Numbered from the stretch's first letter, positions 11,108-23,031 are shown. The stretch: 60,000 nt of DNA from Diphasiastrum complanatum (GCA_029204225.1 CM055113.1:1407973-1467972), one strand, 5' to 3'. Program-made: numbers and translations. The notes: a model not told the origin generated them from the letters alone.

Positions 11108-11800
11108 CTACAACACATTTTTTTCCCTGAGCAAGGGGGTCACTATTCCTTTCAGTTGTGACAGTTCATGCTTCAAAAGTTGGAAATCGGCCTTCATTTG
11201 GTCAGCCTCCCAGGAGGAAAATAGTTCAGTTGGTTTGGAAGGAGTGTATGGGATGGGTACCGGTACCACAGATGGGGGAGCTGTGGGTTCTTGGGGAGGG
11301 GGGATAGGAAGGAGGCCGGTAGCCAAAGCGATGGGGTGGGAGATCGATGGAGGCGAGGAAGAGACAGAAGACGAAGAAGAAGAGGGAGGAACCAGCGAGG
11401 GTAGATCTGAGAAAAGATCTGACGAAAGCGGGGGGGGGGCTAACAATAAGCAGCAAGGGGGTCTGATTCACCAACAAGGGTTGGTAAGGGTGATGTGGGC
11501 TTCAGCGAGGGGAAAGGAGGAGATGGTGGGTGCAACGAGGGGGGTGCTCTTTCCATTAAGGGAGGTGCTACTGCCAACGATGGGGGAGGTGCTGTTTCCA
11601 GTGATATGGGAGGTGTGAATGTTAGTGATGGGGGAGGTCTGAGTTTCAGCGATGGAGGAGGAATTTAAAATTATGGGGGAGGTGTGAGTTTCAGTGACGG
11701 GGAGGGAGGAGATAATAGAGAGAGGGGAGCGAGTGGTCCTTCGTGGGAAGAGAGAGATTGGAGCGCGAGGGACAATAGGAGTAGATCCGCATGGAGGCAT
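11108..11800 (-). CDS. Hypothetical Pro/Ser/Thr-rich reading frames
   Basis: Two minus-strand frames overlap here. One (11,108-11,446) is rich in PPPSSSSSSV-type sequence and ends in a heptad-like stretch (MKADFQLLKHELSQLKG). The other (11,468-11,800) consists of 8-residue repeats with a TSPI core, caused by the 24-bp minisatellite beneath it. This could be the variable N-terminal region of a gypsy gag or simply repeat DNA read as protein. I do not recognise it. Confidence 0.25.
11579..11712. repeat. 24-bp minisatellite, about 5-6 units
   Basis: Units such as GATGGGGGAGGTGCTGTTTC(CAGT), GATATGGGAGGTGTGAATGT(TAGT) and GATGGGGGAGGTCTGAGTTT(CAGC) repeat at 24 bp, in phase with 8 codons. The following stretch to 12,058 is purine-rich with irregular GGACAAGAGCAGATCA-like words. 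Confidence 0.75.
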
Positions 11801-12057
11801 TTCTGGAGAGAGAGAGAGAGGGTCAGGTACAGATCAGGGTGGACAGACAGGGATGGATCAAGACCAAGATGGATCAAGGCCAGGACAAGAGCAGATTCAT
11901 GGCCAGAACATGAGCGAGTAGGGCCAAGGCAGATCAGGACCAGGACAAGAGCGGAAGGACAGGAGTAGATGGGGCAAGGATAGGAACGGACAGGGGCAGA
12001 GCAGGAGCGGATCAGGCATGGATCAGCGCCATCAGAGTAGCTAATCAGGAGCGCATC

Positions 12058-12991
<934 letters not shown>

Positions 12992-14151
12992 TTAAACCGT
13001 CCATCCAAATCTGTTCCTACCACCAATTTCTTGATGATGAGTCCATTCCCTTGAGACTGATAACCAAAGTTTGTGCAACCTGCAGATCAAAGACTTTCTT
13101 TGAAACTGGAACTTCAACTGAGTAAAGACAAACTTTTTAGCAGCATTGAAAGAGTGTAAGGTTGAGAAAAAGTCTTTTTCACAAGACATGTGGGAGCTAG
13201 CCCCACTGTTGATCCACCAATTGTCTCTTGAATTGCTATTGCTTGTTGGTGAGGATGTAGATGCCATCAAGAATACATCTACTTCATCCTCCTTCTCCTC
13301 CTTTGCAAGGTTTCCTTGTTTGTCCTCCTCACTTGTGCTCTTAGCCTCTTGTAGCATTCAGATGCATAATGTTCTTTCTTTCCACAAAAGAAGCATTTTA
13401 GCTTTGACTTGTCCTTTGAGCTTGATGTTTCATCCTCTTCTTTGGCCTCCTTTGGATGCTTCTTCTTTCCGTTGGTCTTCTTTTTGCCCGAATGAGAAAT
13501 TGGCTTTCTCATCACCATCCTGCAAAGACAAGGAACTCATCCTAGATTTTGCATGGAGCATCCTACACTCTTCAGCCACTAATACACTGTGAAGTTTTTC
13601 TATAGTTGGCAAAGTGTCTTGGATGGCAAAACTTTGGACCAAATTTGCAAAGTCATTTCCTAGACCATTAAGGACAATTTGTACAAGCTCTCCATCATGA
13701 ATCTTCTCTCCAATGGAAGCCAACTCCCTATTTAGAGACTTGATTCTGAGTACATAATCATGTGCACTCTCCTCACTTCTCCTCATGCTTTGCAAAATTT
13801 GATTTCTAAGCATAAGAACTCTAGAAGTGTTTCTAGACTCATAGATTGATTTTAAAGGCTCCCAAGCCTCTTTAGCACAAGTACAAGCTGATACTTCTCC
13901 CAACAAATCATTTCTCACATTCATCTTCACACAATAAGTGCAATCCTATATCTCTTCTTGTATCTAGCTAACTCCTGTGCACCTAGAGGTTCATCTTCAT
14001 CTTCAATCAAGAACTCATAAAGGTCTTGGAGCACCAAGAGTGACTCCATCCTAACCTTCCAAATAGCATAATTTGTAGAATTCAACCTCTCACTAGCTTC
14101 TAGAAGGTATGCTCCAGCAGATTCCATCTTACTAGTGACTTCTACAAACAA
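12992..14151 (-). pseudogene. Ty1/copia gag-protease, frameshifted
   Basis: Minus-strand blocks in order are: the gag start with ERLNSTNYAIWKVRMESLL, the gag core KEAWEPLKSIYESRNTSRVL and LVQSFAIQDTLPTIEKLH, the zinc knuckle CFFCGKKEHYASEC (CX2CX4HX4C), then WWINSGASSHMS. In an active copia protease the last block reads D-S-G; here the catalytic Asp is Asn, and the frame then falls apart. At least three frame changes occur. It resembles the intact element's gag in the same blocks but is clearly diverged. Its leader, priming site and 5' LTR lie to the right (14,152-21,466), so it is the older host of the young insertion. Confidence 0.88.
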
Positions 14152-14460
14152 GAAATAGATTTGATTGACTTGAAACTCACAAAGGTCTCACACTTGCAGT
14201 GTTTCACTCAAATTTGATTTCTAATCCAACAAATGGACTTATAATCACAGTTCTATCACTCGCTCAGATGAAGTGAAAACTACTTTCAAACAAATCTTGC
14301 CAAGAAATGGATTTGATTGTCACTAGAAACTCACTAAGGTCTCTCTCTTGTAGTTTTTCACTCAAATTAGATTCTTAATCCAACAAATGGACTTATAATC
14401 TTAGTTCAAATTTGGAATGAAGATAAGATGATGTGAAATCTACTTACAATCAAATCTTGC
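14152..14460. repeat. Partial duplication in the copia leader
   Basis: Two diverged copies of about 110 bp follow each other. Both contain TTGATT...CTTGAAACTC or GAAACTCAC(T)AAGGTCTC, TTTTTCACTCAAATT and CCAACAAATGGACTTATAAT(C), near 14,160-14,250 and 14,308-14,403. They lie in the untranslated leader between gag and the priming site. Confidence 0.6.
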
Positions 14461-14886
14461 CAATTTTGGCTATTTTTGGACAAAAAAATGACTTAATCTC
14501 TTTCACACTTTTTGATGTACTTTCAAGACCTGTAAAACAAGTTTAGAGGACCTGATTTCAGCCTAGATTAATTAGATCTCATGACCCTATGTCAAATCTA
14601 ATCAATGGCACTCAATCTTGGTAGCTTACCCTAAGATTTCCACCAAAAATTACATCAAAAGCTCACAAATTGAATTTCTTTGGATCAAATGAATACTATG
14701 CATTAAATGTAGGTTAAGAGGTGCCCACACATGTGGACAGTATGGATTTGGAGCCCTACCAAGTTTGGGATCAAATCTCCTCACCAAAATCAAGATTCTA
14801 GCTTGCCCTCTCAATACTAGTTTTTAGCACCAAAACTTGCTAGAAATGGATTTGCATTAGATCAATGGCTCATGCTCTTGTACTTG
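14461..14886. other. Copia leader, noncoding
   Basis: Untranslated leader of the older minus-strand copia element, between the duplicated segment and the priming site. No other feature is seen. Confidence 0.4.
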
Positions 14887-14898
14887 GATCTGATACCA
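14887..14898 (-). promoter_or_regulatory. Primer-binding site of the older copia element
   Basis: GATCTGATACCA on the plus strand is the complement of TGGTATCAGATC, a match to the 3' end of plant initiator tRNA-Met with one or two changes. It abuts the LTR start TGTGAAAG at 14,899. Confidence 0.8.
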
Positions 14899-15537
14899 TG
14901 TGAAAGTACTGTACTTTAGGACCATAAATGGATCTACAAAAGATCCACAAGAGTGATTGGATTCTTGCTTAACAATCTATCAAAAAACTAGACACAAAAA
15001 AGTTGATCTAGATTGGCAATTTGACAAACAACAAGCATTAACAATCAAAAGCATTGATAAACATTGAAATACAAGCCCACACGTGTGTACTACAGGCTGT
15101 AGTACGGCCTTCAACGTGAGAAACAAGTAGAAATTTATCTGGTTTCATTTGGATCACAAAAACTCAATGTACATAGTGAACTAGCTTGAGATTGCCAATG
15201 AGCTCCAAAAATTTTCTATCTTCTCACTATGGAGAGAGGGAATACATAGCAAATTTGACCTCCTTCTCGAAGTTAGGTGGATTTCCAGCATGTAATAAGG
15301 AAGTTAACTCACTCTCCTTGATCTAAAATGAAACCCTAGTCTATTTCCTAGAATCATGCTTGGTAGATAGCTAGTTGGTCAAATTTTCACCTTAAATCTA
15401 GGAGTTAGGTCCTATAAACTAGTAATCACTACCAAAATGACATTACCAACCCTATGGACTTGAACTAACCTACATTAGGAGTGGGTTGCCACGTGGCATC
15501 TTGGCCTCACATGTGTGGAATCCACTTATGTACAAAA

Positions 15538-16190
15538 TGTGAAAAACTCAGATCCAAAAGATGCTAAAGTTTCATAAAGATCTTGGCCATGGAAGTTATG
15601 CACATCTAGATTGAAAAAATGATAGAAATTGTGATGTTAAGCATACTAAACATCAACTAAACATCAAAATCTGATCATAAGCTTCCACAAACAGAAACTT
15701 GCTGTCCCTGTCCGTACTTCAGAGCCTACAACCTGCATTTCACACGTGTGAAGCCATAGCAACAAAGAAATCACAATTCTAGTGGCTAGAATGCAAGATA
15801 TGAACAAAAAAGTGAGAGAGAAGAAGATGGATCTTCAAAGAGCATAACATTCATTCAATAGAATGAAAATGAGATGTGTACATACTCGTGGAGATGGCTA
15901 TTTATAGCAGCCATAGTGCCTCTTGGCCACTTGTCTTATGATAGGCTAAAATTGGGGTCCAATAGGATTCACCCATCTACCTAGAAATTTGGTCAAATAG
16001 GAATGCACCAAATTATGAGCCAATAGAAGAGCTCCACACTCGACCTCCTCTAATTAATGTGACCTCAAAAGTAGTGTACACATACTTTGGGCCTCTACAT
16101 ACATGTATGAACCTATCTCTAACTTTTATTTGGCCATAGGCCTACAAAATCTCAAGTTAGGAAAATACTACTAGTTGACAATTTTTCACA
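15538..16190 (-). repeat. 3' LTR of the complete copia element
   Basis: Starts TGTGAAAAACTC and ends TTTTTCACA on the plus strand; 653 bp, with short terminal inverted TGTGA/TCACA. It contains CACACGTGTG at 15,741-15,750 and, read on the minus strand, a TATAAATAGCCATC promoter element (complement near 15,895-15,906). It shows no visible difference from 20,746-21,398. Confidence 0.93.
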
Positions 16191-19100
16191 CTCCCTCTTC
16201 AACTAGTTTTAGCATAGATTTAGAAAGTACACCAAGACTTGTTCTATGCTTGAAAAATAAGTCCTTTCCCAATGCTTTGGTAAAGATATCAGCCACACAT
16301 TCCTTTGATGGGACATGTTCAAGCTTGATCTCTTTTGCCAACACTTGTTCTCTCACAAAATGGTAAGCCACCTCGATATGTTTGCTCCTTGCATGGAAAA
16401 CCGGATTGCTTGCTAGACTTTGGGCTGAAAGGTTGTCACAAAAGATGATTGGACTCTCTGAAAAATCCAGCAAATGAAGCTCCATAATCATCCTCTTGAT
16501 CCACACCATCTCCTTTGTGCATGATGTCAAAGCTTTGTACTCGGCCTCACTAGAAGAAAGTGATATAGTTGCTTGTTTCTTCGACATCCATGAGATAGCT
16601 CCATCACCTATGAAAATAGCATGTGCATTTATGGATTTTCTATCCATAAGGTCTCCTGCAAAATCTGAATCTGAAAAACCAAATAAGTTAGGTGATGATC
16701 CTCTATAAACAATGCCAAAATCTTTTGTTCCCGAGATGTATCTCAAGATCCTCTTTCCTAGTTTCCAATGTTCTATGCTAGGATCTTGCATGAATTGGCT
16801 TAATCTACCAACACAATAAGATAAATCAGGTCTTGTGATGGTTAGATATATAAGAGAACCTATTAGCTTCCTATAGAGAGTAATGTCCTCGAAGGATCTT
16901 TCATTACCTCTTATAGTTAGCTTTACATGTGATTCCATAGGTGTATCAATAGGATTTGCATCTACCATATGAAATCTATTGAGAATAGAAATAGCATACT
17001 TCTCTTGTGAAATAAAAGTGATTTGAGAAGTTCTAATTACTTCTATTCCTAAGATATAGCTCAAAAGACCAAGATCATGCACTTCAAATTCCTTTTTTAG
17101 TGCTTTCTTGATATCTTCTATATCTTCCTTGTTCCCTCCACTTAAAATAATGTCATCCACATAAATTAGAAGGATTGTAACATCATTAGCACTAATTCTA
17201 AAGTAAAGTGAATGATCATACTCACTCATAGTGAAGTTTTGAGAAAGTAGAAAAGAGTTAAGCCTAGCATACCAACTCCTTGGTGCTTGCTTAAGACCAT
17301 ACAAACTTTTTTGTAGAAAACACACATGATTAGGCTTGCTATGAGAAACATAGCTCTCGGGTTGCTCCATGTAGACTTCCTCTTCAAGATCACCATTCAA
17401 GAAAGCATTAGAAATGTCTAATTGCCAAAGATCCCATCCATAAAGAGTTGCAAGGGAAATGATTACTCTTATGCTCACCATCTTTGCCACGGGTGCAAAG
17501 GTTTCCTCATAGTCAATGCCATGCTCTTGAGCATAACCTTTAGCCACCAACCTTGCCTTCAACTTGTTGATAGATCCATCTTGATTTGTCTTTACCTTGA
17601 AGATCCATTTGCATCCAATTGCACTTTTGCCCTTTGGAAGCTCCACCAATCTCCATGTGTTGTTCTTCATAAGTGCTTCAAACTCAAGATCCATTGCTTG
17701 GATCCATTCCTCTTTTTGCCTTGCTTCATCTACACATGAAGGTACATCAAAAGAAGTTAGGAAAGCATAGTTGGATCCATCCACCACTTGCTTACCTTTG
17801 CCATCATAAGTGAGCCTTGAGGGTTTCACTTTATGCCTTGGAGTTCTCCTTGGAATTTGACTTGAAGAGGCTTCTTCAACATCCACATCCAATGTGTCAT
17901 CAACTCCATTGTCATCAAGCACATTAGTTGCAACAACACCATCATCACTTGAAACAACTTTTGGAATGTTATTTTCATCAAAAATGACATCCCTACTTGT
18001 GAACACTTTCTTGATTGAAGGAACATAAATCCTATATGCTTTGCTTACTTCACTATAACCAACAAAAATGCCCTTTCTTGAAGATGGATCCTCCTTAGTT
18101 CTATCATCAAGAGTAATGTTGAAGTAGCAAATGCATCCAAAAGTTCTTAGAAACTTGACATTAGGCTTCATACCAAACAAAGCTTCAAAAGGGGTTTTTC
18201 CTTCCAATACAACACTTGGCCATCTATTGCAAAGGAAATTTGCACACAACAAAGCATCACTCCAAAAAGGTTTAGGAAGATTAGCATTCAATCTCATTGC
18301 CTTTGCACTCTCACACAAGGTTCTATTCTTCCTCTCGGCCACTCCATTTTGTTGTGGTGTTCTTGGACATGTGTACTCCCTCTTGATCCCATGCTCATCA
18401 CAAAAGGCTTTGAATTTGTTAGAAATGTATTCACCACCATTGTCGCTCCTCAAGCATTTGATTTTGGTTGTAAATTGAGTCTCAATAGCAACTTTGAACT
18501 TGACAAACACATCAAACACCTCATCCTTGCTCTTTAGTAGATAAACCCAACAAAATCTACTAAAATCATCAATGAAAGTTACATACATCTTAGCACCTCC
18601 ATTGCTAATTGTAGTAACACCATGAATATCCGAATGCAAGAGAGAAAAAGGCATCTTAGATCTAGATATAGATCTAGTATATGGCAATCTATGTGATTTA
18701 GACAAAGCACATTCTTCACAAACATGATTCAAGCAAGTAAGAGACTTGGGAAGTCCCCTTACTACCTCCTTTTTGGCTATTACCTCCAAGGCCTTGTAGT
18801 TGAGATGTCCCATCCTTTTATGCCATACCTCTTGAATTGACATTTGTTCATTTGCCATGCATCCAACTTGGTTAGCAACAACACATGCATCAAGCTTGAA
18901 CAATTTCCCTTGCCTTTTCCCTTTTGCAATGATACTACACCCCTTTTTGATCAAGCAAGCATCACCATCAAACTCAACTTTGAATCCTTTGTCAAGCATT
19001 TGGCTTACACTAAGTAAGTTCTTGGTAATGGATGGAATGAGCAAAACATCTTTCAATTCTATATTCCTATTTGTAGAAAGTGAAATAGGAATTGTGCCAA

Positions 19101-20136
19101 TCCCCTTGATTGCACACTCACCATCATTTGCGGTATAGATTACCTTCCTATCACCATCAAATGCCATTAAAGATGAAAAATACTCTTTATGATATGTCAT
19201 ATGAGAAGTGGCTCCACTATCAATCCACCAAGGATCAATGTCTCCATGATTAGCCAACAAGCAAGATGACATAACAAAAGCATCATTTGAAAGAAGCTCA
19301 TCCCCACCCTCATCAATAGTTAGATTGGTTTGTTTTTCCCCTTGATCCCTCTTTTTCTTAAAACAATCACTAGCAAAATGCCCTTTGACTCCACAATAGA
19401 AACATTTTAGCTTAGATCTATCCTTCTTTTTGCCAAAAGTAGAGTGCTCACCTTGGTCTTGCCCTTTAGACCAATTGCTTTTACCTTTGCCCTTGAACTT
19501 GCCTTTAGAGAACATTGCCTCCTCTTCTCCTCCTTGAGATGTAGAAGATGCTCCCACTCTTGCTTGCAACCTGAATTCTTCAGCCAACAAGACCTCTTGC
19601 AAGTCTCCAACACTTGGTAAACATTTTTGGATAGCATAACTTTGAACAAGATTAGCATGATCATCCAACAAGCCATTGAGAATCACTTGAACAAGCTCCT
19701 CATTATTTATGCCATCATTAATGCATGCTAACTCATCATTCAATGCTTTAACTCTCAAAACAAAAGCATGTCCATTCTCACTCTTCTTTTGCATACAAGA
19801 AAAGATTTGCCTTCTTAAAGTCAACACTCTAGAAGTAGACTTGGATTCATAAACCTTCTTCAAGGCTTCCCAAGCTTCACTAGATGATGTGCACTTACCA
19901 ACCTCTTTGATAAGCTCATTTGTCACATTCATCTTGATCATGTGAAGGGCTTTCTTTGCCCTCTTGTCATACCTCAATTGTTCTTGAGGTGCCAAAGGTC
20001 TCTCCTCCACACCTACAACAATATCCATCAACTCATTCATCTCAAGCAAAGACTCCATCCTTACTTTCCAAGTAGAATAGTTGAGGGAGGTAAGCCTATC
20101 ATTGCTTTCCAACATGTAGCCTCCATTTGTAGCCAT
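16186..20136 (-). CDS. Ty1/copia Gag-Pol polyprotein, intact, 1316 aa
   Basis: A single open frame encodes the whole polyprotein. In order: gag core (residues about 1-200, with NYSTWKVRMESLL); zinc knuckle CFYCGVKGHFASDC at about 245-258; retropepsin WWIDSGATSHMT near 303-314 with its catalytic D-S-G; GAG-pre-integrase with HKRMGHLN and the CEEC pair; integrase with D (LLHSDIHG), D (LRSDNGGEY) and E (PQQNGVAERKN), the DDE triad; an acidic linker; RT with YVDDIILSG; RNase H with SDSDFAGD, SSSEAEYKAL and FCDNLSAQ. All key residues are present, so the copy looks competent. The length is typical for a single-ORF plant copia. The last codons are encoded by the polypurine tract (Glu-Glu-Gly) and the TGA stop lies inside the LTR's first bases (TGTGA). 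Confidence 0.96.
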   Translation of the reverse strand: MATNGGYMLESNDRLTSLNYSTWKVRMESLLEMNELMDIVVGVEERPLAPQEQLRYDKRAKKALHMIKMNVTNELIKEVGKCTSSSEAWEALKKVYESKSTSRVLTLRRQIFSCMQKKSENGHAFVLRVKALNDELACINDGINNEELVQVILNGLLDDHANLVQSYAIQKCLPSVGDLQEVLLAEEFRLQARVGASSTSQGGEEEAMFSKGKFKGKGKSNWSKGQDQGEHSTFGKKKDRSKLKCFYCGVKGHFASDCFKKKRDQGEKQTNLTIDEGGDELLSNDAFVMSSCLLANHGDIDPWWIDSGATSHMTYHKEYFSSLMAFDGDRKVIYTANDGECAIKGIGTIPISLSTNRNIELKDVLLIPSITKNLLSVSQMLDKGFKVEFDGDACLIKKGCSIIAKGKRQGKLFKLDACVVANQVGCMANEQMSIQEVWHKRMGHLNYKALEVIAKKEVVRGLPKSLTCLNHVCEECALSKSHRLPYTRSISRSKMPFSLLHSDIHGVTTISNGGAKMYVTFIDDFSRFCWVYLLKSKDEVFDVFVKFKVAIETQFTTKIKCLRSDNGGEYISNKFKAFCDEHGIKREYTCPRTPQQNGVAERKNRTLCESAKAMRLNANLPKPFWSDALLCANFLCNRWPSVVLEGKTPFEALFGMKPNVKFLRTFGCICYFNITLDDRTKEDPSSRKGIFVGYSEVSKAYRIYVPSIKKVFTSRDVIFDENNIPKVVSSDDGVVATNVLDDNGVDDTLDVDVEEASSSQIPRRTPRHKVKPSRLTYDGKGKQVVDGSNYAFLTSFDVPSCVDEARQKEEWIQAMDLEFEALMKNNTWRLVELPKGKSAIGCKWIFKVKTNQDGSINKLKARLVAKGYAQEHGIDYEETFAPVAKMVSIRVIISLATLYGWDLWQLDISNAFLNGDLEEEVYMEQPESYVSHSKPNHVCFLQKSLYGLKQAPRSWYARLNSFLLSQNFTMSEYDHSLYFRISANDVTILLIYVDDIILSGGNKEDIEDIKKALKKEFEVHDLGLLSYILGIEVIRTSQITFISQEKYAISILNRFHMVDANPIDTPMESHVKLTIRGNERSFEDITLYRKLIGSLIYLTITRPDLSYCVGRLSQFMQDPSIEHWKLGKRILRYISGTKDFGIVYRGSSPNLFGFSDSDFAGDLMDRKSINAHAIFIGDGAISWMSKKQATISLSSSEAEYKALTSCTKEMVWIKRMIMELHLLDFSESPIIFCDNLSAQSLASNPVFHARSKHIEVAYHFVREQVLAKEIKLEHVPSKECVADIFTKALGKDLFFKHRTSLGVLSKSMLKLVEEGV

Positions 20137-20733
20137 GTTGCAATGATTGATCTCTGATCTTTGACCTGTTCCAATGCACTAAGCACTCTCTTGAATCAAC
20201 AAATGAACCACAAGAAGAAATCACAAAGATTTGGAACCTAAAACCTTACTTTTTCTCTCTTTTCCTCACTTTTTTCTCAATTTTAGCCACTAGTTTTATG
20301 ATTTCTTGATCAAACCAAGACCAAACCTCAATATACTTGCTTTTCCCTCACTCCTAAGATTGAAATACACTCTTGAATCATTCAGCAAACTGAAAATCAG
20401 AGGGTTACATCAATTTTGAAGTTTTTGACATGAAGAAGCAAGAAATTGAATCAAAAAACTATATGCTAGAATGGAAAACTAATAGGATCTTGTTGGATCT
20501 TGCATCTCCCTCTTTCCAAAACAAATTTTGTCTCCTTATTCTGATAAGTACAGAGGGAATTCGCCCTACTTCAATTGAAATGCATACAAATGATGTTTTG
20601 ATCACAAAGATCCAATTTCTACACATAAATCAACAAGATTTTTAGCTAGAAACTTGATTGGAATGCTACAAAAGCAAACTCGCCCACAAATCTCTTCTAA
20701 ATCTGGCAAAACCTGCACATTTGGCCGCCTAAT

Positions 20734-20745
20734 GCTCTGATACCA
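20734..20745 (-). promoter_or_regulatory. Primer-binding site of the complete copia element
   Basis: GCTCTGATACCA is the exact complement of TGGTATCAGAGC, the standard priming site for plant initiator tRNA-Met. It directly abuts the 5' LTR (TGTGAAAA at 20,746). The leader between it and the gag start (20,137-20,733) has no other recognisable feature. Confidence 0.95.
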
Positions 20746-21398
20746 TGTGAAAAACTCAGATCCAAAAGATGCTAAAGTTTCATAAAGATCTTGGCCATGG
20801 AAGTTATGCACATCTAGATTGAAAAAATGATAGAAATTGTGATGTTAAGCATACTAAACATCAACTAAACATCAAAATCTGATCATAAGCTTCCACAAAC
20901 AGAAACTTGCTGTCCCTGTCCGTACTTCAGAGCCTACAACCTGCATTTCACACGTGTGAAGCCATAGCAACAAAGAAATCACAATTCTAGTGGCTAGAAT
21001 GCAAGATATGAACAAAAAAGTGAGAGAGAAGAAGATGGATCTTCAAAGAGCATAACATTCATTCAATAGAATGAAAATGAGATGTGTACATACTCGTGGA
21101 GATGGCTATTTATAGCAGCCATAGTGCCTCTTGGCCACTTGTCTTATGATAGGCTAAAATTGGGGTCCAATAGGATTCACCCATCTACCTAGAAATTTGG
21201 TCAAATAGGAATGCACCAAATTATGAGCCAATAGAAGAGCTCCACACTCGACCTCCTCTAATTAATGTGACCTCAAAAGTAGTGTACACATACTTTGGGC
21301 CTCTACATACATGTATGAACCTATCTCTAACTTTTATTTGGCCATAGGCCTACAAAATCTCAAGTTAGGAAAATACTACTAGTTGACAATTTTTCACA
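20746..21398 (-). repeat. 5' LTR of the complete copia element
   Basis: 653 bp, matching 15,538-16,190 base for base as far as I can compare by eye. It drives transcription of the minus strand. The CACACGTGTG palindrome (G-box core CACGTG) is at 20,949-20,958. Confidence 0.95.
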
Positions 21399-21466
21399 CA
21401 AAATTTACATTATACTACATGGTTTTTAATCAAGCTAGATTTGCCAATTTTTGGCAATTCTTCACA

Positions 21467-21639
21467 GGAACTTGCAGACACCAAAATGTATGGCCAGGCA
21501 CACTCGCTCGCCATAACTATATCGTGTCTCAGCATCCTTCAACTTAACACCAACGAATGCTATTGGATGAAATAGCTTGGGTTGTCTCATTTGGAACAAA
21601 GCACAATTAATTTTCATTGGTCCTGCTGCTCCCCTCCAG
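21467..21639. other. No recognisable feature
   Basis: Sequence immediately outside the older LTR; no target duplication partner is visible and no coding signal is present. Confidence 0.3.
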
Positions 21640-22755
21640 GCACAACTACAAATTTACGAAGCAGAGAATACACGCCTGGGGGCGGAAGTCAAAGCCCTAC
21701 AAAGTGAAAAGCTCGTCTGATTAGCTCAACCTGCACCAGACTCAAGGCCGCTATCTGAATCAGAGATGAATCTCTTTAGGCGTTAGGTGCAGGTATATAG
21801 CCAAACATTAAACAGCTACCAGGCAGAGTTCGATAAATATCGGACAAGCGCAACTCATGAGCTCGCCCAAGCCAAACAAGCCCTGAAGGCTTGCCAACAG
21901 TACATGGAAAAGAAGGCCCAGCCCACCCCCATGGTTATTCCACTGCCACCCATTTTTTACGCTGCACAGGCCAGTACGAGCCAGGACCAAAGCCAGCAAG
22001 CAACAGGGGGGTTTAGTCAAGATCAAGGGTCCGAAGGCCAAGACCAAGGACCAACAGATACGGGTGCTGAAACACGAGACCAAGGCCAAGGCGCAAGTCC
22101 TAGCCAAAGCCAAGAAGAAGGACAGGCAACATCATCCAGAGGTTTGTGCGCCATATCTGCCAGCCAGGCCTTCGGAAGACCAAAGTCCGTGGAGGAGAAA
22201 ATAAATGAATTCCTAGCAAAGTATCTCCACGAGTCATCTAGAGGTGGCTGGCAGACATCTTTTTCAGCTCAAACAATAAAGGGAAAGGAGCTGCAAGCAT
22301 TACCTGCCTTCCAACCACAACCAGAGTGGCGTCAACAGCTGTTTGAAAGAGACCCTGCGGCCATCAAGGCATATGTGACAAGTTCGCAACAACTACGGGT
22401 GAACGCGCACTTCCTGCCATGCACACGATGATCCAAATGGGCAGAATGCGGCACCCCTCTGGACAAGATCACAATTCACAATTTCAATTGGCCGATCATT
22501 CCATCAAAGTACGGTTGGAATACGGACGTAGATGCCAGAAGGGCTCTCACCATATTTGCCAATAACTACTTCAACTGCCCTGATCCAACAGTCCGCGCGG
22601 CAGCCACTTACGCCCGGGACTTAGAGCATTTAATGGGGATTGAAACTAAATGGGACAATTTTCTCCCCCCCATATTCTTTGATCCTAAGTGGTTTGCTTG
22701 TTATTTCCATTTCCCGTGCTTTTTGTTTATGCTAGTTAAGGTTTTTCCATAAGCA
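21640..22755 (+). pseudogene. Coiled-coil, Gln-rich ORF; gag-like, unidentified
   Basis: A plus-strand frame with stops at about 21,718 and 21,785 and a frameshift near 22,430. It reads a heptad-like N-terminus (LQIYEAENTRLGAEVKALQS, later EFDKYRTSATHELAQAKQAL). A Gln/Ser-rich middle follows (QDQSQQATGGFSQDQGSEGQ). The C-terminal part includes PEWRQQLFERDPAAIKAYV and, in another frame, DARRALTIFANNYFNCPDP and RDLEHLMGIETKWDNFLPP. A coiled coil followed by a Gln-rich region and a globular domain would suit a retrotransposon gag, but no zinc knuckle or pol is linked to it. I do not recognise the family. Confidence 0.45.
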
Positions 22756-23031
22756 ATGAAATTGAGCATTTGAGCTAACCTTCATCTCATCTCTCTCTCT
22801 TTCTCTCTTCTCGTTCTTCTTCCTCTTCTATTCTATCCTTTCTTTTCACCAACAATCATGATGAAGTTAGTTAGGGGAGTAGAGTTAGTGTGAGTAGAGT
22901 TAGGGGAGATAGAGCTAGACAAAAAGTAGGGAACTAACTAAAAGTAGCATCTATGCATAGTTAGGTGCCTATCCAGTGAACTAACCCTTGTTGACAGGCG
23001 GGAGGGCTATTACAACATCAAATCGAAGACC
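22756..23031. repeat. Pyrimidine-rich tract and short GAGTTAGG repeats
   Basis: A CT-rich run (about 22,785-22,850) is followed by several AGTTAGGGGAGTAGAGTTAG-like words. This resembles the leader/PPT neighbourhood of an LTR element but no LTR boundary is clear. Confidence 0.35.

Larger units (their letters stand above)
15538..21398 (-). mobile_element. Complete, apparently intact Ty1/copia retrotransposon (5,861 bp)
   Basis: All expected parts are present: two 653-bp LTRs that look identical by eye, a perfect initiator tRNA-Met priming site at 20,734-20,745, an uninterrupted 1316-codon gag-pol frame, a polypurine tract (GAAGAGGGAG on the minus strand) next to the 3' LTR, and a 5-bp target duplication CAAAA at 15,533-15,537 and 21,399-21,403. 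Identical LTRs mean a recent insertion, since both are copied from one template at integration. It landed inside the LTR of an older copia element. Confidence 0.95.
14899..21466 (-). mobile_element. Older copia 5' LTR, split by a nested element
   Basis: This LTR runs 14,899-15,537 and resumes at 21,404-21,466, ending TTCTTCACA; together about 702 bp. The young element 15,538-21,398 sits inside it with a duplicated CAAAA on each side. A CACACGTGTG motif is at 15,078-15,087. Its 3' LTR partner was not found in the window. Confidence 0.75.

Noticed and set aside
16496-19138. Plus-strand frames across the intact copia pol
   Set aside because: They are antisense shadows of the minus-strand polyprotein and lack any family resemblance.
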